Below, piece after piece: positions 6,679 through 12,620 of a stretch of 13,620 nt of DNA. Numbering within the stretch: position 1 is the first letter of the stretch; each line of letters starts with the position of its first letter. The translations under genes and the position numbers were made by a program. Under the pieces are notes generated by a model. It had not been told where the DNA came from and did not search any database. It was given only the letters and a program-made list of their open reading frames with translations. Where the stretch lies: positions 1 through 13,620 of the forward strand of contig CAMZHY010000040.1 of assembly GCA_947307005.1 (NCBI GenBank), written 5' to 3'. Source of the DNA: an uncultured Planctomycetaceae bacterium. GTDB taxonomy: Bacteria; Planctomycetota; Planctomycetia; Pirellulales; Thermoguttaceae.

Positions 6679-7233
6679 ATGACTCCTAGACTGCTGGAAA
6701 AATATAAGTCTGAGATCGTCTCCGATCTCGAAAAGCGTCTTAATAAGACCAATATCCACTCCGTACCGAAACTTGAAAAGATCGTCGTCAACATGGGCGT
6801 CGGCAGCGCGATTCAAGATAAAAAATACCTTGAAGAAGCGCTTGACGTGCTGACCCAGATTACCGGTCAGAAGCCCGTTATCACGCAAGCGCGTCGTTCC
6901 ATCGCGGGTTTTCGCCTGCGCGAAGGCATGAACATCGGCTGCAAGGTGACGCTTCGCGGCGCTCGAATGTACGAGTTCATGGATCGCCTCATCTCGATCG
7001 TTCTTCCCCGTGTTCGCGACTTCCGCGGTTTGAATCCGAACAGCTTTGACAGTCGCGGCAATTACAATCTTGGTCTTGCCGAACAGCTCGTCTTTCCGGA
7101 ATTGAACCCGGACAAGTACACGAAGAGCCAAGGTATGAACATCACGTTTGTAACGAACGTTGACAGCGACGACGAAGCGCGCGAGCTTCTTCGCGCTTTC
7201 GGGATGCCTTTTAAGACCGGAAAAGAGAACTGA
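6679..7233 (+). CDS. rplE: 50S ribosomal protein L5
   Basis: Binds 5S rRNA with L18 and L25-type proteins in the central protuberance and touches the P-site tRNA. The 184-residue product includes KIVVNMGVGSA (34-44), ITQARRSIAGFRLREGM (68-84), the hallmark LPRVRDFRGLNPNSFDSRGNYNLGLAEQLVFPE (109-141) and DEARELLRAFGMPF (165-178). I chose ATG 6679, giving MTPRLLEKY, because AGGGA (6667-6671) is seven bases upstream. A GTG at 6661 overlapping the rplX stop would add six residues and is less likely. Seventeen bases separate it from rplX. Confidence 0.97.
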   Translation: MTPRLLEKYKSEIVSDLEKRLNKTNIHSVPKLEKIVVNMGVGSAIQDKKYLEEALDVLTQITGQKPVITQARRSIAGFRLREGMNIGCKVTLRGARMYEFMDRLISIVLPRVRDFRGLNPNSFDSRGNYNLGLAEQLVFPELNPDKYTKSQGMNITFVTNVDSDDEARELLRAFGMPFKTGKEN

Positions 7234-7248
7234 AAGAGGTAATCGATC

Positions 7249-7434
7249 ATGGCTAGCAAAGCTAAAATCAACAAGGCGAATCGAGAGCCGAAGTTCAGCA
7301 CTCGTCGCGAAAATCGTTGTAAGATCTGCGGTCGTCCGCGCGCGGTGTATCGCAAGTTCGGTCTTTGCCGAATTTGTTTCCGAAAACTGGCGAACGAGGG
7401 CATGCTCCCTGGCGTTAAGAAGGCGAGTTGGTGA
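7249..7434 (+). CDS. rpsN: 30S ribosomal protein S14, zinc type (S14Z)
   Basis: 30S head protein. At 61 residues this is the short, zinc-binding form, with two CxxC pairs C24/C27 (CKICG) and C40/C43 (CRICF) twelve residues apart and the invariant LCRICFRKLA and GxxPGVKKASW end. Longer zinc-free paralogues replace this form in many bacteria under zinc limitation. No such paralogue is in this window. AGAGGT at 7235-7240 lies eight bases before the ATG. It is packed between rplE (15-base gap) and rpsH (16-base gap). Confidence 0.98.
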   Translation: MASKAKINKANREPKFSTRRENRCKICGRPRAVYRKFGLCRICFRKLANEGMLPGVKKASW

Positions 7435-7450
7435 AAAGGAGAACCTAACA

Positions 7451-7852
7451 ATGATGACCGATCCCATTGCCGATATGTTGACTCGTATCCGCAACGCAGT
7501 GCGCGTCGAAAAAGAAACGCTTGACGTTCCTTATTCGAAGACCAAGGCCGGCGTCGTCGACGTTCTGAAGCGCGAAGGATATATCTGGAACTACGAAGTT
7601 ATCGAGAATGAAGATTCGCCTTCGGACACGATTCGCATCCAGCTCAAGTACAGCATGAGCGGCGAGCGCGTTATTAAGTCGATTCGCAAGATCAGCAAGC
7701 CCGGACGTCGTATTTACGCCGGCGCGAAGGATCTGCGTCCGGTCCTCAACGGACTTGGAATCTATATTCTTTCGACGAACAAGGGCGTCGTCAGCGATCG
7801 CGAAGCTCGCGAGCAGAACGTCGGCGGCGAAGTTCTCTGCGAGATTTGGTGA
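7451..7852 (+). CDS. rpsH: 30S ribosomal protein S8
   Basis: Central 16S rRNA binding protein of the 30S platform, and in E. coli the translational repressor of the spc operon. The 133-residue product starts MMTDPIADMLTRIRNA and ends with the family signature STNKGVVSDREAREQNVGGEVLCEIW (108-133). I chose ATG 7451, nine bases after AAGGAG (7436-7441). ATG 7454 is the next codon and equally plausible. The frame open back to 7160 has no homology. It is the last gene of the tightly packed rplN-rpsH run, and a strong hairpin and new promoter lie directly downstream. Confidence 0.98.
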   Translation: MMTDPIADMLTRIRNAVRVEKETLDVPYSKTKAGVVDVLKREGYIWNYEVIENEDSPSDTIRIQLKYSMSGERVIKSIRKISKPGRRIYAGAKDLRPVLNGLGIYILSTNKGVVSDREAREQNVGGEVLCEIW

Positions 7853-7892
7853 TTTCGCGTTATTCGCGAGTCGCTCGTTAAATCTTTATTTG

Positions 7893-7923
7893 AGGGCGCG
7901 CTTTTTTAGAAAAAGCGCGCCCT
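7893..7923 (+). terminator. Strong hairpin after rpsH, candidate non-canonical terminator
   Basis: A perfect 14-bp inverted repeat pairs 7893-7906 with 7910-7923 around a three-base loop (TAG). The outer nine pairs are GC-rich (AGGGCGCGC) and the inner five are T:A. This arrangement is inside-out for an intrinsic terminator, because the T run lies in the loop-proximal stem and no U-tract follows the hairpin on either strand. It may still end or pause transcription, protect the 3' end of the S10-S8 message, or be a processing site. Its position 40 bases after rpsH and six bases before a promoter favours a boundary role. Confidence 0.45.
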
Positions 7924-7928
7924 ACTCA

Positions 7929-7956
7929 TTGACGAATCGGGGAATCCCGATAAAAT
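7929..7956 (+). promoter_or_regulatory. Sigma70-type promoter for rplF-rplR-rpsE-rplO
   Basis: TTGACG (7929-7934) and TAAAAT (7951-7956) are separated by 16 bases, each matching five of six consensus positions. The expected transcription start is near 7963. The spacer contains a perfect inverted repeat, ATCGGG-GAAT-CCCGAT (7936-7951), which overlaps the first base of the -10 box and could be an operator. It is the best promoter match I found in the window, lies directly after the rpsH hairpin, and faces the next gene. Confidence 0.65.
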
Positions 7957-7962
7957 AGCCAA

Positions 7963-8310
7963 ACCGTATTGTGAGAGTTTGTCGTCGAGTCGCCTTGTCC
8001 ACGCGGCGTCCTGCGGCGGCTCTTGCATCAGATATTTACGTCGCGCGTTTCGTAAGGCGCGCCCGGTTCCCGAACAAAAAGACGAAAGTCCCGTTTTAAC
8101 GGTTCAATTTTTATAAGGGGCGAGGGGCGGTATGCGCGTCGAAGCGCCGATCCCGACGGTGAATCTCTAGCGCTTCTTTGTTCCGTCGTCTTATACGGGC
8201 GGGAGCTTTTGGTCTAGGATTTTGGGCGAAGTCCGGCGTTGGGATAGGCGTGTAAACGTCTGAAATAATGATTGCTTCAAGGCTACACATTTCAGTAACA
8301 AGGAACGAAA
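7963..8310 (+). promoter_or_regulatory. Long structured leader of rplF
   Basis: About 345 non-coding bases lie between the inferred start site and rplF. GAGTCGCC (7987-7994) pairs with GGCGGCTC (8015-8022) in eight pairs, one of them U-G. A GCGCG/CGCGC stem lies around 8042-8061. CCGTTTTAACGG (8091-8102) is a palindrome. CTGAAAT (8260-8266) can pair with ATTTCAG (8289-8295) just before the ribosome binding site AAGGAA (8300-8305). A possible 12-codon peptide frame lies at 8132-8170. I recognise no known riboswitch or ribosomal-protein leader family. The region is otherwise unexplained. Confidence 0.45.
8132..8170 (+). CDS. Possible 12-codon leader peptide in the rplF leader
   Basis: ATG at 8132 opens a frame encoding MRVEAPIPTVNL and stopping at TAG 8168-8170. 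It is preceded by purine-rich AAGGGG (8115-8120) and GAGGGG (8122-8127), which could serve as a ribosome binding site, although the nearer one is rather close at four bases. It has no codon repetition of the kind seen in amino-acid attenuators. Short frames arise often by chance, so this is a candidate only. Confidence 0.2.
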   Translation: MRVEAPIPTVNL

Positions 8311-8862
8311 ATGTCGAGAATTGGAAAGAAACCTGTCGTTCTTCCCGACGGCGTCACCGCCGAGATCAAGAACGATCGCGAACTCGCGGTTAAGGGTCCC
8401 AAGGGCGAGCTGTCTCAGAGTTTCCGCCCGGAAGTCGCTCTTAAGCTTGACGAGTCCGGAAAACAAATCATCGTGGAGCAACTTTTTGACACGCGTATTG
8501 CGAACGCGATGCACGGATTGACCCGCGCGCTCGTTCAAAATATGGTGACCGGCGTTTCCCAAGGGTATGAAAAGAAGCTCGAAATCTTCGGAACGGGCTA
8601 TCTTGCGTCGCTCCAAGGGAACGTCCTGCAACTTCGCGTTGGTTTCGCGAACGAAATCCACCTGCCGGTTCCTGAAGGGCTCACGGTGAAGTGTCCCGAT
8701 CAGATGCACGTGTCGGTCAGCGGTTGCGACAAGCAGCTGGTGGGTCAGTTTGCGGCGAACGTCCGCGCCGTCAAGAAGGCCGAGCCGTACCTTGGCAAGG
8801 GCATCAAGTACGAGGGCGAGGTCATCCGACGTAAGGAAAGCAAGGCCGCCGGTAAGAAGTGA
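8311..8862 (+). CDS. rplF: 50S ribosomal protein L6
   Basis: Two-domain 23S rRNA protein near the factor-binding GTPase centre. The 183-residue product begins MSRIGKKPVVLPDGV and contains the two repeated L6 domains, with VKGPKGELS (27-35) in the first and the signature PYLGKGIKYEGEVIRRK (159-175) at the end of the second. AAGGAA (8300-8305) is the ribosome binding site. Length is about 5 residues over E. coli. In most bacteria rplF follows rpsH within a few tens of bases. Here 458 bases containing a hairpin and a promoter separate them, so it heads its own transcription unit. Confidence 0.98.
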   Translation: MSRIGKKPVVLPDGVTAEIKNDRELAVKGPKGELSQSFRPEVALKLDESGKQIIVEQLFDTRIANAMHGLTRALVQNMVTGVSQGYEKKLEIFGTGYLASLQGNVLQLRVGFANEIHLPVPEGLTVKCPDQMHVSVSGCDKQLVGQFAANVRAVKKAEPYLGKGIKYEGEVIRRKESKAAGKK

Positions 8863-8971
8863 TTCGAACGAATCTCAAGATCGGCGCGGTTTCATCGACC
8901 GTTTAACGACGGCGAGTTAGCCGATCCTTCTAGGCGGATTCCAACAATTTTTAAACGCGCGAAAGAATACA
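8863..8971 (+). promoter_or_regulatory. rplF-rplR spacer with long-range stem
   Basis: GATCGGC (8879-8885) and GCCGATC (8920-8926) form a perfect 7-bp outer stem that encloses a nested CGGT/ACCG hairpin (8887-8890 with 8898-8901). No U-tract follows directly, so a terminator is unlikely, and no convincing promoter is present. The rplR ribosome binding site is poor (GCGAAAGAATACA before the ATG), so the upstream fold may influence initiation. Function unknown. Confidence 0.35.
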
Positions 8972-9358
8972 ATGAGAACTCAACTTCGCATCAACAAACA
9001 GCGTAAAACTCGCAAATACCGAGTTTCCAACGCCGTTAAAAAGAACAGTACCCGTCCGAGAATGTGCGTTTTCCGTAGCGCTCGCCACATCAGCGTTCAG
9101 GTCGTCGACGACGAAGTCGGCAAGACCATCGCGTCCGCGAGCACTTATGAAAAAGACTTCCGCGCCGCGAATAAGAACGGCGGCAACGTGGAAGCCGCGG
9201 CGGTTATTGGCAAAACGGTCGCCGAGCGCGCGCTCGCCGCAGGCGTTACCGCGGTCGCGTTCGACCGGAAGGGCTATAAGTATCACGGGCGCGTCAAGGC
9301 GCTTGCCGACGCCGCTCGCGACGCTGGACTCGATATTGGCGGAAAGGGCGACGAGTGA
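8972..9358 (+). CDS. rplR: 50S ribosomal protein L18
   Basis: 5S rRNA binding protein that fixes 5S rRNA in the central protuberance together with L5. The 128-residue product has the basic N-terminal tail (1-22), RPRMCVFRSARHISVQVVDD (28-47), the alanine-rich helix with AAAVIGKTVAERA, and the signature FDRKGYKYHGRVKALADAARDAGL (97-120). A short charged end (121-128) extends past the usual terminus. The ribosome binding site is weak. Order rplF-rplR-rpsE is standard. Confidence 0.97.
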   Translation: MRTQLRINKQRKTRKYRVSNAVKKNSTRPRMCVFRSARHISVQVVDDEVGKTIASASTYEKDFRAANKNGGNVEAAAVIGKTVAERALAAGVTAVAFDRKGYKYHGRVKALADAARDAGLDIGGKGDE

Positions 9359-9474
9359 CCTTTGGTCATGCGACCGAGTCCGCGTCGGCGCGTTTTTCGC
9401 GCGGCGGGCGTCGTCGGGCGTAACGCTCGCAGGTCGTTCCGTACGAAGCAAACAAATCTAAAGAGATCAATACA

Positions 9475-9960
9475 ATGGCTGAAAATACACGTGAAGACAG
9501 CGGGATCATCGATAAGGTCGTGAAGATTCGTCGTTGCTCCGCGACAGTTAAGGGCGGTCGTCGTTTTACATTCACCGCGCTCGTCGTTGTTGGCGACGGC
9601 AAAGGCAAGGTCGCATGGGGCTATGGCGCCGCGAACGAAGTTCCGCCGGCCGTCAGCAAGGCGGTTCAGGACGGCACGCGCAAACTTGCGTCCGTTTGTC
9701 TCGACAACACGACGATTCCCCACGCCGTCGAAGGTTCCTTTGGCTCGTCGAAGGTTAAGCTTATCCCCGCGCGTCCCGGTACCGGCGTTATCGCCGGAGC
9801 CGCCGTTCGCGCCGTCTGCGAAGCCGCCGGCGTCTCTGACATTCTTACGAAGTCCTACGGCAGCGCCAACTCCACGAATCTTGTTAAAGCGACGGTCATC
9901 GCGCTTAGCAACCTTCGTTCCAAGGAGCAAATCGAGAATCTGCGAGGAGTGAAACTCTGA
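9475..9960 (+). CDS. rpsE: 30S ribosomal protein S5
   Basis: 30S protein at the mRNA entry side, involved in decoding accuracy; E. coli changes here cause spectinomycin resistance or ribosomal ambiguity. The 161-residue product has the dsRBD-like N-terminal domain with VKGGRRFTFTALVVVGDGKG (25-44) and WGYGAANEVPPAV (48-60), then the S5 C-terminal domain with PARPGTGVIAGAAVRAVCEAAGV (98-120) and SYGSANSTNLVKAT (127-140). The ribosome binding site (AAGAGAT) is modest. The stop overlaps the rplO start (TGATG), with no rpmD in between, unlike most bacterial spc operons. Confidence 0.98.
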   Translation: MAENTREDSGIIDKVVKIRRCSATVKGGRRFTFTALVVVGDGKGKVAWGYGAANEVPPAVSKAVQDGTRKLASVCLDNTTIPHAVEGSFGSSKVKLIPARPGTGVIAGAAVRAVCEAAGVSDILTKSYGSANSTNLVKATVIALSNLRSKEQIENLRGVKL

Positions 9961-10571
9961 TGAATATTAATACGGTTAATCAGGGCGTTCATAAGCACGC
10001 CCGCGTCGACCGCGTTGGTCGCGGTCCTGGTTCTGGCAACGGCAAAACGGCTGGTCGCGGTATGAACGGTCAGCGTTCGCGCGCCGGTTCTCCCGTTTCG
10101 CCCCTCTTCGAAGGCGGTCAGCTTCCTCTTTCGCGACGCATCCCGAAGCGCGGTTTCAACAATAAGCGTTTCGCCGACGTCGTCGAAAGCGTCGCGCTTA
10201 AGAACGTCGTTCGCAAAATCGACGCCGGAACGGAAGTCACCCCTGAGGTTCTCGAAAACGCCGGTCTCGTCGCCAGCGCGAAGTCCTTCGTGAAACTCAT
10301 CGGTTCCGACGAGCTTTCCGCCGCTTACAAGTTCAAGGTTCACCGCGTTTCCGAAGGCGCGAAAGCCGCTGTCGAGAAAGCGGGAGGAAGCGTCGAGATT
10401 CTGCCCGGCAAGGCGCCCGTCGTCAAGAATAAGATGGGGTCTCGCAAGGCGAAGCGCGTCGAAGAAAAGCTTGCTCGCGTCGAGCGGATGAAGGCTGAAA
10501 TCGCCAAAACCGGCGTCAATCTTCAGAAAAAAGGCAAGAAGGGCAAGGTCGCCGCTAAAAAGGCGAAGTGA
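9960..10571 (+). CDS. rplO: 50S ribosomal protein L15 with basic C-terminal extension
   Basis: Late 50S assembly protein lying over 23S rRNA domains II and V. The 203-residue product has the basic glycine-rich N-terminus (RVGRGPGSGNGKTAGRG, 18-34; PLFEGGQLPLSRRIPKRGF, 48-66) and the globular L15 core ending near AVEKAGGSVEIL (137-148). A further 55 residues (149-203), rich in Lys, Ala and Arg with a probable helix at 163-183 and the end KKGKKGKVAAKKAK, exceed the usual 145-150-residue length. GAGGAG (9944-9949) precedes the ATG inside rpsE and the two genes overlap by one base. A strong terminator follows 60 bases after the stop. Confidence 0.97.
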   Translation: MNINTVNQGVHKHARVDRVGRGPGSGNGKTAGRGMNGQRSRAGSPVSPLFEGGQLPLSRRIPKRGFNNKRFADVVESVALKNVVRKIDAGTEVTPEVLENAGLVASAKSFVKLIGSDELSAAYKFKVHRVSEGAKAAVEKAGGSVEILPGKAPVVKNKMGSRKAKRVEEKLARVERMKAEIAKTGVNLQKKGKKGKVAAKKAK

Positions 10572-10582
10572 TCTTCGAACGT

Positions 10583-10620
10583 CGGCGCGTTCAGTTCGCG
10601 TCCTTTGACGCGTCGCGCCG
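10583..10620 (+). repeat. Nested GC-rich hairpin after rplO
   Basis: CGGCGCG (10583-10589) pairs perfectly with CGCGCCG (10614-10620), and inside it CGCGTC (10597-10602) pairs with GACGCG (10607-10612) around a CTTT loop. It lies between the rplO stop and the intrinsic terminator. It may stabilise the 3' end of the message. No U-tract follows, only TTTAG. Confidence 0.5.
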
Positions 10621-10632
10621 TTTAGAATTCTT

Positions 10633-10677
10633 AAAAGTCGTCCGAATCCGTTCTGGATTCGGGCGACTTTTCGTTTT
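10633..10677 (+). terminator. Intrinsic terminator after rplO
   Basis: A 17-bp stem pairs 10633-10649 with 10655-10671 (one G-T wobble at 10641/10663) around the five-base loop GTTCT. The T tract TTTTCGTTTT (10668-10677) follows and overlaps the stem end, and AAAA opens the other side, so it could also work on the minus strand. It ends the rplF-rplO unit and separates it from secY. A weaker second candidate, AAACGC (10731-10736) with GCGTTT (10751-10756), follows. Confidence 0.9.
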
Positions 10678-10800
10678 AAACGAGTCGTTAATTCGTTCCA
10701 CGACCTTTCGCCGACTTTTGGTTCAGACGCAAACGCTTTTTCCGCATAGCGCGTTTTTTCTGAAAGTCCGCGTTTTTTTGGCATTTTAGCGCGAAACCTC

Positions 10801-10828
10801 TTGTTTCATTTGGAATTTAGAATAAAAT
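10801..10828 (+). promoter_or_regulatory. Candidate promoter for secY-adk
   Basis: TTGTTT (10801-10806) and TAAAAT (10823-10828) are 16 bases apart, the same -10 sequence and spacing as the rplF promoter. The -35 match is only fair. The surrounding AT-rich stretch stands out in the GC-rich neighbourhood, and it lies after the rplO terminator. A start near 10835 would give secY a leader of about 390 nt. A second TAAAAT at 10836-10841 lacks a good -35. Confidence 0.5.
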
Positions 10829-10834
10829 AACCGC

Positions 10835-11222
10835 CTAAAATAGTCGGATTCTGGGCGACGAACCGCGCTTGTTCGCAAGGGAGTCGCCGCGTTCGGCTCC
10901 TTTAAAGGGAATTTACGCCGACCGTCGTCGCGTATCGCGCGGGGGAGGGCGTTGTTGTTGAGAATTAAACGAGTCCAGACGCCGAGGCGCGCCGCGGTTT
11001 TCAAACGACGGACGGTCGATCAAGAGACCGTTCGAGCCGTCGGAGCGCCGTCTCGAGCGGCGCGCGGACAAGAAATTAACGGTTCAGACCGACGCGGCAA
11101 CCGTCGGTCTGGAATAAAGAGCGCGCTGAAAAGGCGGAAGGCCAGCGATCGCGCGGACGCTCGTTTGACGGCCGTTGCGTAGCGCTTTCGCGATTAGGCG
11201 CATCTCCACATTCGAGGTTTCG
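10835..11222 (+). promoter_or_regulatory. Long highly folded leader of secY
   Basis: No gene is recognisable here; the 76-codon frame at 10952-11182 is Arg-rich and resembles nothing I know. Perfect hairpins follow one another: GGCGAC (10854-10859) with GTCGCC (10883-10888), enclosing CTTG-TTCG-CAAG (10868-10879); ACGGTC (11012-11017) with GACCGT (11026-11031); GCGCCG (11045-11050) with CGGCGC (11058-11063); and a 10-bp stem, 11085-11094 with 11102-11111, around the loop CGGCAAC. An alternative fold of 10880-10900 would compete with the first. The ribosome binding site GAGG (11214-11217) stays outside these stems. Length and folding suggest a regulatory leader of unknown type. Confidence 0.45.
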
Positions 11223-12620
11223 ATGATTGAAAAAATTCGGACAATGTTCTCAATTCCAGAATTGAGAAAAAAGATCCTTCTGACCCTTGGTTTGCTCGCC
11301 ATCTATCGACTCGGCTGGAATATTTTTCTGCCGATGGTCGATTCGAACATGGTCAACGCGTTTGGCGACGCGAACGGATTTGGCGACCTTTTGAATCAAG
11401 TCGCCGTCTTTTCCGGCACCCAGCTTGACCAGATGACGATCTTTGGCCTCGGCATCATGCCGTACATTTCCGCTTCGATTATCTTTCAGCTTCTCGCGAC
11501 GGTTTACGAACCGCTCGAAAAGCTTCAGAAAGAAGGCGAAAGCGGACGCAAAAAGATCAACGAGTACACCCGATACGCGACGATTCTCATTTGCATCATC
11601 CAGTCGATGGCGTACCTTTCCATGTTGAACGCGCAGGCGGGTCAGCAAATGCTTTCTTCGGGAACGCAGCAGATGTTCCTTTCGAACTGCGTCGCGGAAA
11701 ACGGTCATCTCACCTTTATGTGGTATTGGCTTGCGATTCTCATCATGACGACGGGAACCGCGTTCTTGATGTGGCTCGGCGAGCAGATTGACGAGTACGG
11801 CATCGGCAACGGGATCAGCCTTCTCATTATGGCGGGCATCCTCGCGCGCGCGCCGGGCGCGATCAACGAATTGTGGAACGCCGCGACGAGCGACGGCGGA
11901 CTGAAGATGGGCGGAACGTTTGGCGTTGAAACGCTGTTCTTCCTAGTCTTCCTCTTTGTTATCGTCGTCCTTGGGGTCGTCTTCATTACGAAGGGACAGC
12001 GTCGTATTCCGACGCAAAGCGCCAAGCATGTTCGCGGTCGTCAGGTATACGGCGGCAATCGTCAGTATCTTCCGCTCCGCGTCAACCAGGCGGGCGTTAT
12101 GCCGATCATCTTCGCGAGCAGCCTTTTGCTCTTCCCGCAGTTTATTTTCGCGTACCTTGCGACGAACCTTTCCTCCGACGCTTCCCCGTGGTGGATTTCG
12201 TTCGTTCGCGGCGGGAACGAAATATTCAGCGGCAGTCGTTCTTTCACGTACGTTCTTCTCGACGTTATCCTGATCTACTTCTTCTGCTACTTCTGGACCG
12301 CCGTCACGTTCAACCCGAAGGATATGGCGGATAACCTCAAGAGAAGCGGCACGTTCATTCAGGGTTATCGTCCCGGCAGCAGCACGTCGAACTATTTGGA
12401 GAAGGTCATGCTCCGAATCACGTACGTCGGCGCCTCGTTCCTTGCGATTATCGCGATCGTGCCGACGCTCATTACGAATTCGCTTCACGTCGGCTACAGC
12501 CTTGCGAGTTTCTTCGGCGGCACGAGCCTGCTCATCGCGGTCAGCGTCGTTCTCGACCTTGTCGATAAGATCGACGCGCACTTGATCATGCGCAACTACA
12601 AGGGACTTCTCGAAAAGTGA
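11223..12620 (+). CDS. secY: Protein translocase subunit SecY
   Basis: Pore-forming subunit of the SecYEG translocon in the cytoplasmic membrane, moving unfolded proteins out with SecA and inserting membrane proteins co-translationally. The 465-residue product shows ten membrane segments, at about 17-37, 72-95, 118-136, 163-186, 192-214, 236-256, 287-312, 342-362, 397-417 and 422-446. Family motifs are GIGNGISLLIMAGI (193-206), QRRIPTQSAK (259-268), VNQAGVMPIIFASSLL (287-302) and FGGTSLLI (431-438). I chose ATG 11223, five bases after GAGG (11214-11217). The frame open to 11175 adds 16 residues without similarity. It has its own leader rather than continuing directly from rplO. Confidence 0.97.
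   Translation: MIEKIRTMFSIPELRKKILLTLGLLAIYRLGWNIFLPMVDSNMVNAFGDANGFGDLLNQVAVFSGTQLDQMTIFGLGIMPYISASIIFQLLATVYEPLEKLQKEGESGRKKINEYTRYATILICIIQSMAYLSMLNAQAGQQMLSSGTQQMFLSNCVAENGHLTFMWYWLAILIMTTGTAFLMWLGEQIDEYGIGNGISLLIMAGILARAPGAINELWNAATSDGGLKMGGTFGVETLFFLVFLFVIVVLGVVFITKGQRRIPTQSAKHVRGRQVYGGNRQYLPLRVNQAGVMPIIFASSLLLFPQFIFAYLATNLSSDASPWWISFVRGGNEIFSGSRSFTYVLLDVILIYFFCYFWTAVTFNPKDMADNLKRSGTFIQGYRPGSSTSNYLEKVMLRITYVGASFLAIIAIVPTLITNSLHVGYSLASFFGGTSLLIAVSVVLDLVDKIDAHLIMRNYKGLLEK

Noticed and set aside
6421..7494. A 357-codon minus-strand frame opposite rplX-rplE-rpsN
   Set aside because: Shadow of three conserved sense genes. The sequence has no family resemblance and no independent ribosome binding site.
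10952..11182. A 76-codon frame in the secY leader
   Set aside because: It starts at TTG, is dominated by Arg and Ala as expected from GC-rich non-coding DNA, and spans several perfect hairpins. No resemblance to L36, L30 or other small spc proteins.
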